Source: Enterovibrio paralichthyis (GTDB taxonomy: Bacteria > Pseudomonadota > Gammaproteobacteria > Enterobacterales > Vibrionaceae). Taken from it: a stretch of 64,000 bases of DNA. The stretch lies in contig NZ_JAHUTS010000004.1 of the NCBI RefSeq assembly GCF_019209835.1, forward strand, positions 186,001-250,000, written 5' to 3'. Below are positions 51,070 through 58,874 of this stretch, piece by piece; within the stretch, counting starts at the first letter, position 1; each line of letters opens with the position of its first letter. Both the position numbers and the translations under genes were made by a program. Under the pieces are notes generated by a model, which saw nothing but the letters and a program-made list of their open reading frames with translations, did no database searches and had not been told where the DNA came from.

Positions 51070-51780
51070 ATGATAATCGGTCATAGGGGAGTAGCTGCGC
51101 TTGCTCCTGAAAACACACTCTTAGGCATTAACGCTGCCGCCGACCTCGGAATAAAATGGGTGGAGCTGGATGTACAACTCACCCGCGACAATGTCCCGGT
51201 GCTATTTCATGATGAATCCGTCAACCGTTGTACCAATGGCATAGGAAGGCTTGATTTGTTCACGCTGGCACAATTGAGGGAATTGGATGCTGGCGCCTGG
51301 TTCAACGCCCGGTTTGAAGGAGAAAAGGTTCCTACCCTGGAAGAAACGCTGACACTCTGCGCGCAAAGGGGTATTAGCATTAACCTTGAGATCAAATGCC
51401 ACAGCAAAACAGCGCCAGGGTTACTGGTGGAAAAAGTGGCAGAGGTGATTAAAAGCACCGGATATCCCAATGAAAATCTCTTACTTTCAAGCTTTTCACT
51501 ACCAGCGATTGAACACTGTCTGGCAATGTTACCCGATTGCCGCGTGGGGCTAATCACTGAACAAACCTCCCCAGCGTTTCTGGATGATATTGAGCCATTG
51601 AATATATTCAGCGTGCATTGCGATCAACGGCATCTGTCACTGGAGCTGGCTGACGCTATTCTCAGTCGCGGTTATCAGCTCAACATCTGGACGCTGAATG
51701 AAGCCCGAAAGGCGCAGTATTTTCGCGGGTTGGGGGTGACACACATCATCACCGATGACCCTGTTCCGTTTTCCGAATAA
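51070..51780 (+). CDS. Cytoplasmic glycerophosphodiester phosphodiesterase
   Basis: 236-residue GDPD-family enzyme, UgpQ-sized. Catalytic and metal residues are at the expected places: His5, Arg6 and Glu14 in IIGHRGVAALAPENT, Glu32 and Asp34 in WVELDVQLTRD, and His47 in VLFHDES. There is no signal peptide, so it acts in the cytoplasm on imported or internally produced glycerophosphodiesters, releasing glycerol-3-phosphate. ATG 51070 is chosen because GAGG lies 6 bases upstream; ATG 51058 is in frame. The divergent TRAP transporter may bring in its substrate, which is inference. Confidence 0.92.
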   Translation: MIIGHRGVAALAPENTLLGINAAADLGIKWVELDVQLTRDNVPVLFHDESVNRCTNGIGRLDLFTLAQLRELDAGAWFNARFEGEKVPTLEETLTLCAQRGISINLEIKCHSKTAPGLLVEKVAEVIKSTGYPNENLLLSSFSLPAIEHCLAMLPDCRVGLITEQTSPAFLDDIEPLNIFSVHCDQRHLSLELADAILSRGYQLNIWTLNEARKAQYFRGLGVTHIITDDPVPFSE

Positions 51781-51810
51781 GTGCGTAAACCCAACTGCTG
51801 GTGACATGCT

Positions 51811-52542
51811 ATGACGCCCAGACAAAAACAAATTCTGGAGTTTCTCAAAGCCAACGGCAATGTGCAGATTGAAGCGCTGGCGGAAATGTTCTCAATGACA
51901 ACCCAGACGATTCGCCGTGACGTGAACCAGCTTTCTGAACAGGGGTTGGCACGCCGGGTTCACGGTGGGGTGAGTCTGCCGGCCGTTCTGACCAATACCA
52001 CTTATCAGGTTCGCTTTGAGCTGGAAGCGGATGTAAAGCAGCGGCTTGCCAAAAATGTGGCCAGTCTGATCCCCGAAGGCTCGACTGTGTTTTTGGGTAT
52101 TGGTACATCAATGGCCTACATTGCCCAATGCCTCGCTCACTATGACAAGTTACGTATCGTGACCAACAACCTTCAGGTGGAAAAGGTGGTGGAAGGAAAC
52201 CCAAACATAGATGTGTTTTTGGCTGGAGGGTTAGTCAGGAGCAAGCATCAGGATGTGGTCGGGCAGAGCGTGCTGGGATTCTTTGAGGGCTTCGAAGCGG
52301 ATATCGGTATTGTGGGGTGCGGGTCGGTGACAGCCAGTCATTTTGCAATGGAGTATGAGCCGATTGAAGCTGAGATTTCCAAAGCGATTGTCGCCAATTC
52401 ACGCGAGAGTTGGTTGTTGGCTGATGCCAGTAAGTGGGGAAGATTTGCTTCTTCGAAGGTTTGCCGGCTTTCTAAATTCTCAAAAATCTTCACCAACAAG
52501 CTATCACTGCCTTCGGATTTGCCAGTTTATAAGGTTAAGTAA
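51811..52542 (+). CDS. DeoR/GlpR-family transcriptional regulator
   Basis: 243-residue DeoR-type repressor. Winged helix-turn-helix in residues 1-55 (MTPRQKQILEFLKANGNV, MTTQTIRRDVNQLSEQG, ARRVHGGV), then the sugar-phosphate-sensing domain (GSTVFLGIGTSMAYIA, LRIVTNNL, FLAGGLV). Members respond to phosphorylated metabolites such as glycerol-3-phosphate. It begins 30 bases after the phosphodiesterase stop, in the same unit, and is the obvious candidate regulator of the whole divergent cluster. Confidence 0.92.
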   Translation: MTPRQKQILEFLKANGNVQIEALAEMFSMTTQTIRRDVNQLSEQGLARRVHGGVSLPAVLTNTTYQVRFELEADVKQRLAKNVASLIPEGSTVFLGIGTSMAYIAQCLAHYDKLRIVTNNLQVEKVVEGNPNIDVFLAGGLVRSKHQDVVGQSVLGFFEGFEADIGIVGCGSVTASHFAMEYEPIEAEISKAIVANSRESWLLADASKWGRFASSKVCRLSKFSKIFTNKLSLPSDLPVYKVK

Positions 52543-52582
52543 CAGCTCAGTTGAGAATAGAAAAAAACAGACGTAAGCAGGA

Positions 52583-52628
52583 AAAAAGAGCGCCGCAGAA
52601 CCGGAGTCAGAGGTTCGCGGCTTTTTTC
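52583..52628. terminator. Terminator between the DeoR gene and yfaE
   Basis: Stem GCCGC(A)GAACC / GGTTCGCGGC with one bulged A, followed by six T on plus. Converging genes suggest a shared terminator. Confidence 0.75.
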
Positions 52629-52897
52629 GCTATAAAAGAAAATTGGTAGTCGAATGCCAGAGACACGTCGTCTTTAGGCACAGAGCGGCAGGTAAGAATT
52701 TCTCCTGCAGCGAGGTATGCCATGGCGTCTTCTTGTTTGACCTGGCCTTTATTAAGTCTGCAGCGGCATGCGCCACATACCCCATTGCGGCATTGAAATT
52801 CGGGTTGCATTCCAGCTTGCTCGAGTTGCTCGAGCAGAGGCTGGTGGGTGTTTCCCACCAGCGATTGTCCGTTCACTGTGATAGTGATTCGGCTCAT
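52607..52897 (-). CDS. yfaE: 2Fe-2S ferredoxin for ribonucleotide reductase
   Basis: 96-residue plant-type ferredoxin with cluster ligands Cys36, Cys41, Cys44 and Cys70 (QCRNGVCGACRC and ILTCRS). The E. coli equivalent maintains the diferric-tyrosyl cofactor of NrdB. Its ATG overlaps the nrdB stop by 4 bases (ATGA). The 3' end reaches into the shared terminator stem. Confidence 0.94.
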   Translation of the reverse strand: MSRITITVNGQSLVGNTHQPLLEQLEQAGMQPEFQCRNGVCGACRCRLNKGQVKQEDAMAYLAAGEILTCRSVPKDDVSLAFDYQFSFIAKKAANL

Positions 52898-54027
52898 AGT
52901 TCGAAATCACCCAGATCGTCCATATCGACGTCGTTGTCGATTTGGCCAACGAGGTATGAACTGATTTCCGCTTCCTGAGGCGCAACCTGAACGTTGTCAG
53001 AAGACAACCATGCGTTGATCCAAGGGATTGGGTTTTGGCTTGCACCTTGGTAAGCCGGTTTCAAACCAACCGCAGACATACGCAGGTTCGTGATGTATTC
53101 AACATACTGACACAGGATGTCTTTGTTCAGACCAATCATTGAGCCGTCTTTGAACAGGTATTCCGCCCACTCTTTCTCCTGCTCTGCAGCAGCTTTGAAC
53201 AGGTCGAAACACTCTTGCTCGCACTCTTTGGCAATCTCTGCCATTTCAGGGTCGTCATCACCGCTGCGAAGGATATTAAGCATGTGTTGGGTGCTGGTCA
53301 GGTGCAGGGCTTCATCACGGGCAATCAGCTTGATGATTTTAGCGTTGCCTTCCATCAGTTCGCGTTCGGCGAATGCAAACGAGCAGGCAAAGCTGACGTA
53401 AAAGCGGATGGCTTCCAGTGCGTTAACTGACATCAGGCAGACGTACAGCTTTTTCTTCAGTTCACGCAGAGACACGACAATGGTTTCGCCATTCACCGTG
53501 TGCTCGCCTTCACCCAGACGGTGGTAATCGCTGGTCGCTTGAATCAAGTCATCGTAGTAGCCTGCGATGTCATTCGCGCGCTTGATGATGTGCTCATTGA
53601 CCACGATATCATCGAAAACAACGGCAGGGTTGGTGACGATGTTACGGATAATGTGAGTGTAAGAGCGCGAGTGAATGGTCTCTGAGAATGACCATGTCTC
53701 AATCCAGGTTTCCAGCTCTGGAATGGAAACCAGCGGCAGCAGAGCCACGTTCGGGCTGCGGCCTTGAATGGAATCCAGCAGCGTCTGGTATTTCAGGTTG
53801 CTGATGAAGATGTGTTTTTCGTGGTCTGGCAGTTTGTTGTAATCGATGCGGTCGCTCGATACATCCACCTCTTCCGGACGCCAGAAGAAGGAAAGCTGCT
53901 TTTCAATCAGTCTTTCAAAAATTTCGTATTTTTGCTGGTCGTAACGCGCCACATTTACAGGCTGGCCAAAGAACATAGGTTCCTTGAGCGCGTTGTTGTT
54001 TTCTTTTGAAAAAGTGCTGTAAGCCAT
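52894..54027 (-). CDS. nrdB: Ribonucleoside-diphosphate reductase beta subunit, class Ia
   Basis: 377-residue subunit that houses the diiron-tyrosyl radical cofactor. Visible residues include Asp85 (QTLLDSIQG), Glu116 and His119 (SFSETIHSRSYTH), and the radical Tyr123 in the same segment; the C-terminal DDLGDFEL tail binds NrdA. Start 54027 (MAYSTFSKEN) matches E. coli; the frame is open to 54060. Middle gene of nrdA-nrdB-yfaE. Confidence 0.97.
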   Translation of the reverse strand: MAYSTFSKENNNALKEPMFFGQPVNVARYDQQKYEIFERLIEKQLSFFWRPEEVDVSSDRIDYNKLPDHEKHIFISNLKYQTLLDSIQGRSPNVALLPLVSIPELETWIETWSFSETIHSRSYTHIIRNIVTNPAVVFDDIVVNEHIIKRANDIAGYYDDLIQATSDYHRLGEGEHTVNGETIVVSLRELKKKLYVCLMSVNALEAIRFYVSFACSFAFAERELMEGNAKIIKLIARDEALHLTSTQHMLNILRSGDDDPEMAEIAKECEQECFDLFKAAAEQEKEWAEYLFKDGSMIGLNKDILCQYVEYITNLRMSAVGLKPAYQGASQNPIPWINAWLSSDNVQVAPQEAEISSYLVGQIDNDVDMDDLGDFEL

Positions 54028-54061
54028 TGCCGTCTTTTTACCGGTTAGTTGAAACTTCAAA

Positions 54062-54081
54062 GAGGGAGCATTCGCTCCCTC
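54062..54081 (-). other. Hairpin between nrdA and nrdB
   Basis: Perfect 8-base-pair stem GAGGGAGC / GCTCCCTC with an ATTC loop in the 66-base gap. Only a short T-rich tail follows on minus, so it more likely tunes the nrdA:nrdB ratio or message stability than ends transcription. Confidence 0.6.
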
Positions 54082-54093
54082 AGTATTTGTTAC

Positions 54094-56373
54094 TTAGATT
54101 TTGCAAGCGCCGCCTGCACAATCATCATCTTGCGCTGCGAGATCTTTCTGTGCGTCGTCTGCACCATCGCGCGTGTTGTGGTAGTACAGGGTTTTTACGC
54201 CAAGCTTGTACGCCGTCAGCAGGTCTTTCAGCAGCAGCTTCATTGGTACTTTGCCGCCTGGCTGTTTGCTTGGGTCGTAGTTGGTGTTCGCGGAAATCGC
54301 CTGGTCGATAAATTTCTGCATCAAACCTACCAGCTGCAGGTAACCATCGTTTGACGGAATGCTCCACAACAGCTCGTAATTTTCACGGTACTGCTCGTAT
54401 TCTGGAACCACTTGCTTGAGGATACCGTCCTTCGACGCTTTCACGGAAACGAAGCCGCGCGGTGGCTCAATACCATTGGTGGCGTTTGAAATCTGCGAAG
54501 AGGTTTCAGACGGCATCAGTGCAGACAGCGTTGAGTTACGTAGGCCGTGCTCCATGATTTCGGTGCGAAGAGCATCCCAGTCATAGTGCAGTGGCTCATC
54601 ACAGATCGCATCCAAATCACGCTTATAAGTGTCAATTGGCAGCAAACCTTTGGCGTAGTTGGTTTCGTTGAACGCCGGGCACGCGCCGCGTTCTTTTGCC
54701 AGACCGACAGAGGCTTTCAGCAGGTAGTACTGCATCGCTTCAAATGTCCGGTGAGTCAGGCCGTTTGCGCTGCCATCAGAGTAACGCACACCATTTTTCG
54801 CCAAATAGTAGGCAAAGTTAATCACACCTACGCCCAGTGTACGGCGATTCATGGTCGCCTTACGTGCTGCAGGCAGTGGGTAGTCCTGATAATCCAGCAG
54901 GGAATCCAGTGCACGGATAGTCAAGTCTGCCAGCTCTTCCAGCTCATCCAGCGACTTAAGCGCGCCCAGGTTGAATGCAGAAAGGGTACACAGGGCAATC
55001 TCACCCTGATCATCTTCTACATTGCTCAGTGGTTTGGTTGGCAGTGCAATTTCCAGGCACAGGTTAGACTGGCGAATTGGTGCAACTTGCGGGTCAAACG
55101 GGCTGTGCGTATTGCAGTGGTCGACGTTTTGGATATAGATACGGCCTGTCGACGCGCGCTCTTGCATCATCAGCGAGAACAGTTCAACCGCCTTGCGGGT
55201 TTCACGCTTGATGGATGAATCGTTTTCATATTGAACATACAGGCGTTCAAATTCATCCTGATCGGCAAAGAAGGCATCGTACAATCCCGGCACGTCTGAT
55301 GGTGAGAACAGAGAAATGCTCTCGCCTTTGATCAGGCGGGTGTACATCAGTTTGTTGATTTGAACGCCATAATCCATGTGACGGACACGGTTCTCTTCAA
55401 CACCACGGTTATTCTTCAGCACCAACAGGCTTTCAACTTCACGGTGCCAGATTGGGTAGAACAGGGTAGCTGCGCCGCCACGCACACCGCCTTGTGAGCA
55501 ACACTTAACGGCAGTCTGGAAGTATTTGTAGAATGGAATACAACCTGTGTGGAATGCTTCACCGCCGCGAATCGGGCTGCCCAGTGCACGGATACGACCT
55601 GCGTTGATACCGATACCTGCGCGCTGGCTGACATAACGCACAATAGAACTTGCGGTTGCGTTGATAGAATCCAAGCTGTCGTCACACTCGATCAGTACAC
55701 AAGAGCTGAACTGACGGGTAGGGGTGCGCACGCCGGACATAATAGGCGTAGGCAATGAAATCTTGAACTGGGAAACCGCGTCATAGAAGCGACGGATGTA
55801 ATCCAAGCGGGTTTCTTTTGGATAATTCGCAAACAGACATGCTGCAACCATAATGTACAAAAACTGTGCACTTTCGTAGATTTCACCACTAACACGGTTT
55901 TGTACCAAATATTTCCCTTCCAACTGCTTCACAGCCGCGTATGAAAAGTTCATATCACGCCAGTGATCGATGTAGGTGTCGAGAATGTTTAGCTCTTCAC
56001 TGGTGTAGTCTTCAATTAGGTGCTTATCGTATTTACCCATGTCGACCATTTTGTTCACGTGGTCAAGCAGTGTAGGAGGCTCAAACTGACCATAAGCCTT
56101 TTTACGCAGATGGAATACGGCGAGGCGCGCTGCCAGATACTGGTAGTCCGGTGTCTCTTCAGAGATCAGATCGGCGGCAGCCTTGATGATGGTTTCGTGA
56201 ATGTCTTCAGTTTTTATACCGTCGTAAAACTGGATGTGCGAGCGGAGTTCGACTTGTGAAACGGAGACATTGTCCAGACCTTCTGCGGCCCAAGTGATCA
56301 CGCGGTGGATTTTATCCAGATCAATGTTTTCCTTAGCACCACTGCGCTTTTGGACGGTAATTTGTTGGTTCAT
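54094..56373 (-). CDS. nrdA: Ribonucleoside-diphosphate reductase alpha subunit, class Ia
   Basis: 759-residue catalytic subunit that reduces all four NDPs. An N-terminal ATP-cone (VQKRSGAKENIDLDKIHRV) gives dATP feedback control. The active-site segment includes NVEDDQGEIALCTLSAFNLG, and the C-terminal redox pair is Cys752 and Cys757 (DDDCAGGACKI), which is reloaded by thioredoxin or glutaredoxin. First gene of the operon, with a 400-base upstream region that contains NrdR- and DnaA-like sites. Confidence 0.97.
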   Translation of the reverse strand: MNQQITVQKRSGAKENIDLDKIHRVITWAAEGLDNVSVSQVELRSHIQFYDGIKTEDIHETIIKAAADLISEETPDYQYLAARLAVFHLRKKAYGQFEPPTLLDHVNKMVDMGKYDKHLIEDYTSEELNILDTYIDHWRDMNFSYAAVKQLEGKYLVQNRVSGEIYESAQFLYIMVAACLFANYPKETRLDYIRRFYDAVSQFKISLPTPIMSGVRTPTRQFSSCVLIECDDSLDSINATASSIVRYVSQRAGIGINAGRIRALGSPIRGGEAFHTGCIPFYKYFQTAVKCCSQGGVRGGAATLFYPIWHREVESLLVLKNNRGVEENRVRHMDYGVQINKLMYTRLIKGESISLFSPSDVPGLYDAFFADQDEFERLYVQYENDSSIKRETRKAVELFSLMMQERASTGRIYIQNVDHCNTHSPFDPQVAPIRQSNLCLEIALPTKPLSNVEDDQGEIALCTLSAFNLGALKSLDELEELADLTIRALDSLLDYQDYPLPAARKATMNRRTLGVGVINFAYYLAKNGVRYSDGSANGLTHRTFEAMQYYLLKASVGLAKERGACPAFNETNYAKGLLPIDTYKRDLDAICDEPLHYDWDALRTEIMEHGLRNSTLSALMPSETSSQISNATNGIEPPRGFVSVKASKDGILKQVVPEYEQYRENYELLWSIPSNDGYLQLVGLMQKFIDQAISANTNYDPSKQPGGKVPMKLLLKDLLTAYKLGVKTLYYHNTRDGADDAQKDLAAQDDDCAGGACKI

Positions 56374-56480
56374 TTATCTTGTTCCCGGTTTTTCCTTGCC
56401 TGAAGACTTATTTTTGCAAAATTACACAAATTGCAAGGATGATTTGTGATCGAAGTAAAACTTACTGAGCGATGACTAAA

Positions 56481-56526
56481 ACACTACATATAGGGGGTGC
56501 GCTCGTTATGAGTAACAAGATAGTGG
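56481..56526 (-). promoter_or_regulatory. Candidate NrdR box pair upstream of nrdA
   Basis: ACACTACATATAGGGG at 56481-56496 matches the NrdR box ACACTATATATAGTGT at 13 of 16. A weaker partner, AGTAACAAGATAGTGG, begins 30 bases further on at 56511, the helical spacing usual for NrdR box pairs. Confidence 0.5.
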
Positions 56527-56567
56527 TGAGTATCAAATATTGCAAGTTCACCCCGGTGGGGCGATCT

Positions 56568-56576
56568 GTGGATATC
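56568..56576 (-). promoter_or_regulatory. DnaA-box-like 9-mer upstream of nrdA
   Basis: TGTGGATAT differs at one position from TGTGGATAA, the complement of the DnaA box. DnaA controls nrdAB in E. coli, so position makes this a plausible site. Confidence 0.4.
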
Positions 56577-56774
56577 TTGGGGATTAGAATTGTTATGTTA
56601 GTGCTTACTAACCGCTTTATGGTAAGAAAGGCAATGGTATAGAAAAAAGCAACGTTTTTTAGGGTGTGAAAATAAATAAAAAAAAATATTCCGCTTGATT
56701 CTGTGTGGCTTCAGTGAATGACGTTAACATGCTGATATATGGTTATTTTGCGCTCAGCTCACCTGTGACAATGA

Positions 56775-57431
56775 TCAGAATAATGACAGAATCTCTTCAA
56801 CTTTGTTAAAAATAAGATCTGCCTCCCACAGGCAGGGATCGTCATCTTTCCCTATGTAGCCCCAGCCAGCGACGGCGGAATACATGCTGGCAGCTTTGGC
56901 CGCTACAATGTCATTTTCTATATCCCCTACATAGAGACATTGCTCTGGTGCGATCGCCAATATTGATGCGCCATGAAGAAGTGGTGCAGGATGAGGTTTG
57001 GCGTGAGGTGTGGTATCGGCACAAACAATTGTCCGTGCTTGCAAGAGTTCGGGAAAATAGGGGAGCAGCATGCCTGTCAGGAATCCGGGCTTGTTGGTGA
57101 CGATGCCCCAGGGAATACCTTTCTCACTTAACCCGTTCAGCAGTTCGTTAACGCCTGCGTACAGATTTGTATCGATGCAAATGCTGGTTGCGTAGTGGTC
57201 GAGGAAAGCCAATCTCAACTCGTCGATGTTTTTGCCTTCCAAAGCGTTACCAAACCCGGCTTTAAGCAAGCCTCTTGCCCCATGGCTGGTTAGCGCTTGA
57301 ACCTGCTCGGGCTTCAGCGGCGGTAGTCCGTGGTCTTTCAGCACGTTGTTAGCGGCATTGGCCATGTCCGGTGCGGTATCGAGTAGCGTGCCATCCAAAT
57401 CAAAAAGCACGGCTTTGATGATTCCTTTCAT
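56775..57431 (-). CDS. gph: HAD-superfamily phosphatase, phosphoglycolate phosphatase-like
   Basis: 218-residue HAD-IA phosphatase. Motif I VLFDLDGTLLDTAPD supplies the nucleophile and general-acid aspartates, motif II is IVTNKPGF, the lysine is in HAKPHPAP, and motif IV is YVGDIENDIVAAKAA. The Gph group fits; a position next to ubiG is also typical of MupP, the MurNAc-6-phosphate phosphatase of Pseudomonas, so that function cannot be excluded. Start 57431 (MKGIIKAVLFDLDGT). A strong terminator lies between ubiG and this gene. Confidence 0.85.
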   Translation of the reverse strand: MKGIIKAVLFDLDGTLLDTAPDMANAANNVLKDHGLPPLKPEQVQALTSHGARGLLKAGFGNALEGKNIDELRLAFLDHYATSICIDTNLYAGVNELLNGLSEKGIPWGIVTNKPGFLTGMLLPYFPELLQARTIVCADTTPHAKPHPAPLLHGASILAIAPEQCLYVGDIENDIVAAKAASMYSAVAGWGYIGKDDDPCLWEADLIFNKVEEILSLF

Positions 57432-57445
57432 CCCTGTTCCCCTAA

Positions 57446-57475
57446 AACAAAAATGCCCGGTCTGAGCCGGGCAGC
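57446..57475 (-). terminator. Rho-independent terminator between ubiG and gph
   Basis: Stem TGCCCGG / CCGGGCA with a 6-base loop, followed on minus by TTTTTGTTTT. It would end most ubiG transcripts just before the phosphatase gene. Confidence 0.88.
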
Positions 57476-57481
57476 GCCGGA

Positions 57482-58195
57482 TTAACCGGGGCAATGAGTA
57501 TGTACAATATAGTTCACGTCAACATTACGTGGTGACAGCCAGTAGCGGTCAGTCAGCGGGTTGTAGTGCAGGCCTGTCATATGTTGTTCCTGCAGTGACG
57601 TGCAGTCGATCATTTTCAGCAGTTCTGACGGGCGGATAAATTTATTGTGGTCATGGGTGCCCTTGGGTACCACTTTCAACAGGTGCTCTGCACCCACGAT
57701 CGCAAACAGCCAGGATTTGGTATTGCGATTTAACGTAGAGAAGAACACATGACCGCCCGGTTTCACCATTTTGGCGCAAGAAGCAATGACTGAAGCCGGA
57801 TCGGGCACGTGCTCCAGCATTTCCATACAGGTAACCACATCGTAATACCCTTGGTGGGTTTCTGCGTGTTCTTCAGCCGTTGATTGGATATATGAAAGGG
57901 TTGTGTTGGTTTCCAACGCATGCAAACGTGCCACGGTCAGCGGCTCTTTACCCATATCCAAACCTGTTACATCGGCGCCTTCCCGTGCCATGCTTTCAGC
58001 GAGGATGCCACCGCCACACCCGACATCCAGCACTTTCTTGCCGAAGATACCGTTGCTGCGTTCAATCACGTAGTTAAGGCGCAATGGGTTGATTTGGTGC
58101 AGTGGTTTAAATTCACCTTCCAGATCCCACCAGCGCGAGGCCATGTCTTCGAACTTCTGGATTTCAGCTGGATCAACGTTGAGTTGGGTAGTCAT
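57482..58195 (-). CDS. ubiG: Ubiquinone biosynthesis O-methyltransferase
   Basis: 237-residue SAM-dependent enzyme that performs both O-methylations in ubiquinone synthesis. SAM-binding motif VLDVGCGGGILAESMAREG, then VTGLDMGKEPL and CMEMLEHVPDPASV; DMASRWWDLEGEFKPLHQIN at the start is diagnostic of UbiG. Divergent from gyrA across about 680 bases, as in related bacteria. Confidence 0.96.
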   Translation of the reverse strand: MTTQLNVDPAEIQKFEDMASRWWDLEGEFKPLHQINPLRLNYVIERSNGIFGKKVLDVGCGGGILAESMAREGADVTGLDMGKEPLTVARLHALETNTTLSYIQSTAEEHAETHQGYYDVVTCMEMLEHVPDPASVIASCAKMVKPGGHVFFSTLNRNTKSWLFAIVGAEHLLKVVPKGTHDHNKFIRPSELLKMIDCTSLQEQHMTGLHYNPLTDRYWLSPRNVDVNYIVHTHCPG

Positions 58196-58341
58196 CTACA
58201 TCTTATCCCTAAAATTTTTTTGCCATTATATCTCAAGCTACCTGAAGTTACGCAACCTGGGTGAACTTGGTTTGCAGACTTGTTCGTTCAGGATAGGTCG
58301 CGAAGGGGAAGGAATGGTTTTTGAAAGGGGAGATACGCAAA

Positions 58342-58361
58342 GCCGGAGGCGCACCCCCGGC
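58342..58361 (-). terminator. Possible terminator after the small hydrophobic ORF
   Basis: Eight-base-pair stem (one G-T pair) reading GCCGGGGG / CCTCCGGC on minus, with a TGCG loop, followed only by TTTGCG. Weak T tail. Confidence 0.45.
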
Positions 58362-58399
58362 GAGGTTAATTTATATAGCATCAGTGTCAGAAAGAAGGA

Positions 58400-58501
58400 T
58401 TAGGCAGCGTTAGTGACAGCAACAGCAGCCAACAGCCCCAGCAAAGTGTATTTTCCAACAATGATAGCCATACCCACCGCGTTGATAGCTTTATAGAACA
58501 T
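58400..58501 (-). CDS. Candidate 33-residue hydrophobic small protein
   Basis: Short ORF starting MFYKAINAVGMAII and ending AAVAVTNAA, one continuous hydrophobic stretch long enough to span the membrane, with charged or polar residues only near the ends (Lys4, Lys17). A purine-rich GGGGGAAGAG precedes the ATG. It lies in a long gap where no other gene explains the sequence, and a hairpin follows 40 bases after the stop. I do not recognise it. Composition and start signal support a membrane micropeptide or toxin-like peptide; expression is unproven. Confidence 0.45.
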   Translation of the reverse strand: MFYKAINAVGMAIIVGKYTLLGLLAAVAVTNAA

Positions 58502-58522
58502 AGCTCTTCCCCCGATGTTGGC

Positions 58523-58538
58523 GACACAGCATTGTGTC
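58523..58538 (-). other. Hairpin between the two tiny ORFs
   Basis: Perfect stem GACACA / TGTGTC with a 4-base loop (ATGC on minus), framed by CCCC on one side and GGGGG near the next start codon, which could extend the fold and occlude that ribosome-binding site. Confidence 0.5.
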
Positions 58539-58555
58539 AGGGGTATTTTCACGCA

Positions 58556-58588
58556 CTAAGTTTGCGGATATTGAGACCGGCTTCCCAT
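58556..58588 (-). CDS. Candidate 10-residue leader peptide
   Basis: Mini-ORF MGSRSQYPQT preceded by an unusually strong ribosome-binding sequence (AAAGGAGGGAGATATACA before ATG). It lies 54 bases upstream of the small hydrophobic ORF, with a hairpin between them, a layout typical of a leader peptide controlling a downstream ORF. Confidence 0.4.
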   Translation of the reverse strand: MGSRSQYPQT

Positions 58589-58874
58589 TGTATATCTCCC
58601 TCCTTTATTACATCCCTATTCGTGATCGAGATACCTAGCTTGACGTTAATAAGCAAAAGACCCCTGGCGCTTTCTAAGCTTGTCTAACAGTTTTACCTAG
58701 TTCCACCTTGAGGTTGAGTGTTTTTTCGCCCTGTAGCGCCTTAGAGCGACGATATAAGAGTATTTCGTGATTTATCTCGGGTTTAGGCTATGACTATTTG
58801 TCTGCTTTTATGGTATTCTTTCGGGTCTTGCACGTAGTCATTTTTGACATACTTACCTGAGGGATATTGGCTCC

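Larger units (their letters stand above)
56374..56774. other. nrdA upstream region
   Basis: The 401 bases between the HAD phosphatase (same strand) and nrdA carry the regulatory sites listed separately and no supportable gene. A possible promoter on minus is TTGCAA, 17 bases, AAATAA at about 56405-56440, which is weak. Confidence 0.45.
58196..58874. other. Long ubiG/gyrA intergenic region with structured small-ORF locus
   Basis: The 679 bases contain, on the ubiG strand, two tiny ORFs with good start signals separated by a hairpin, then a G-C-rich hairpin at 58342-58361 that could end their transcript; they are described in their own entries. The part from about 58650 to 58874 is the gyrA promoter side. 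I found no tRNA or known riboswitch pattern. Confidence 0.55.

Noticed and set aside
58196..58399. tRNA or structured RNA gene near ubiG
   Set aside because: The G-C-rich hairpin at 58342-58361 is isolated; no cloverleaf or T-loop consensus is present.
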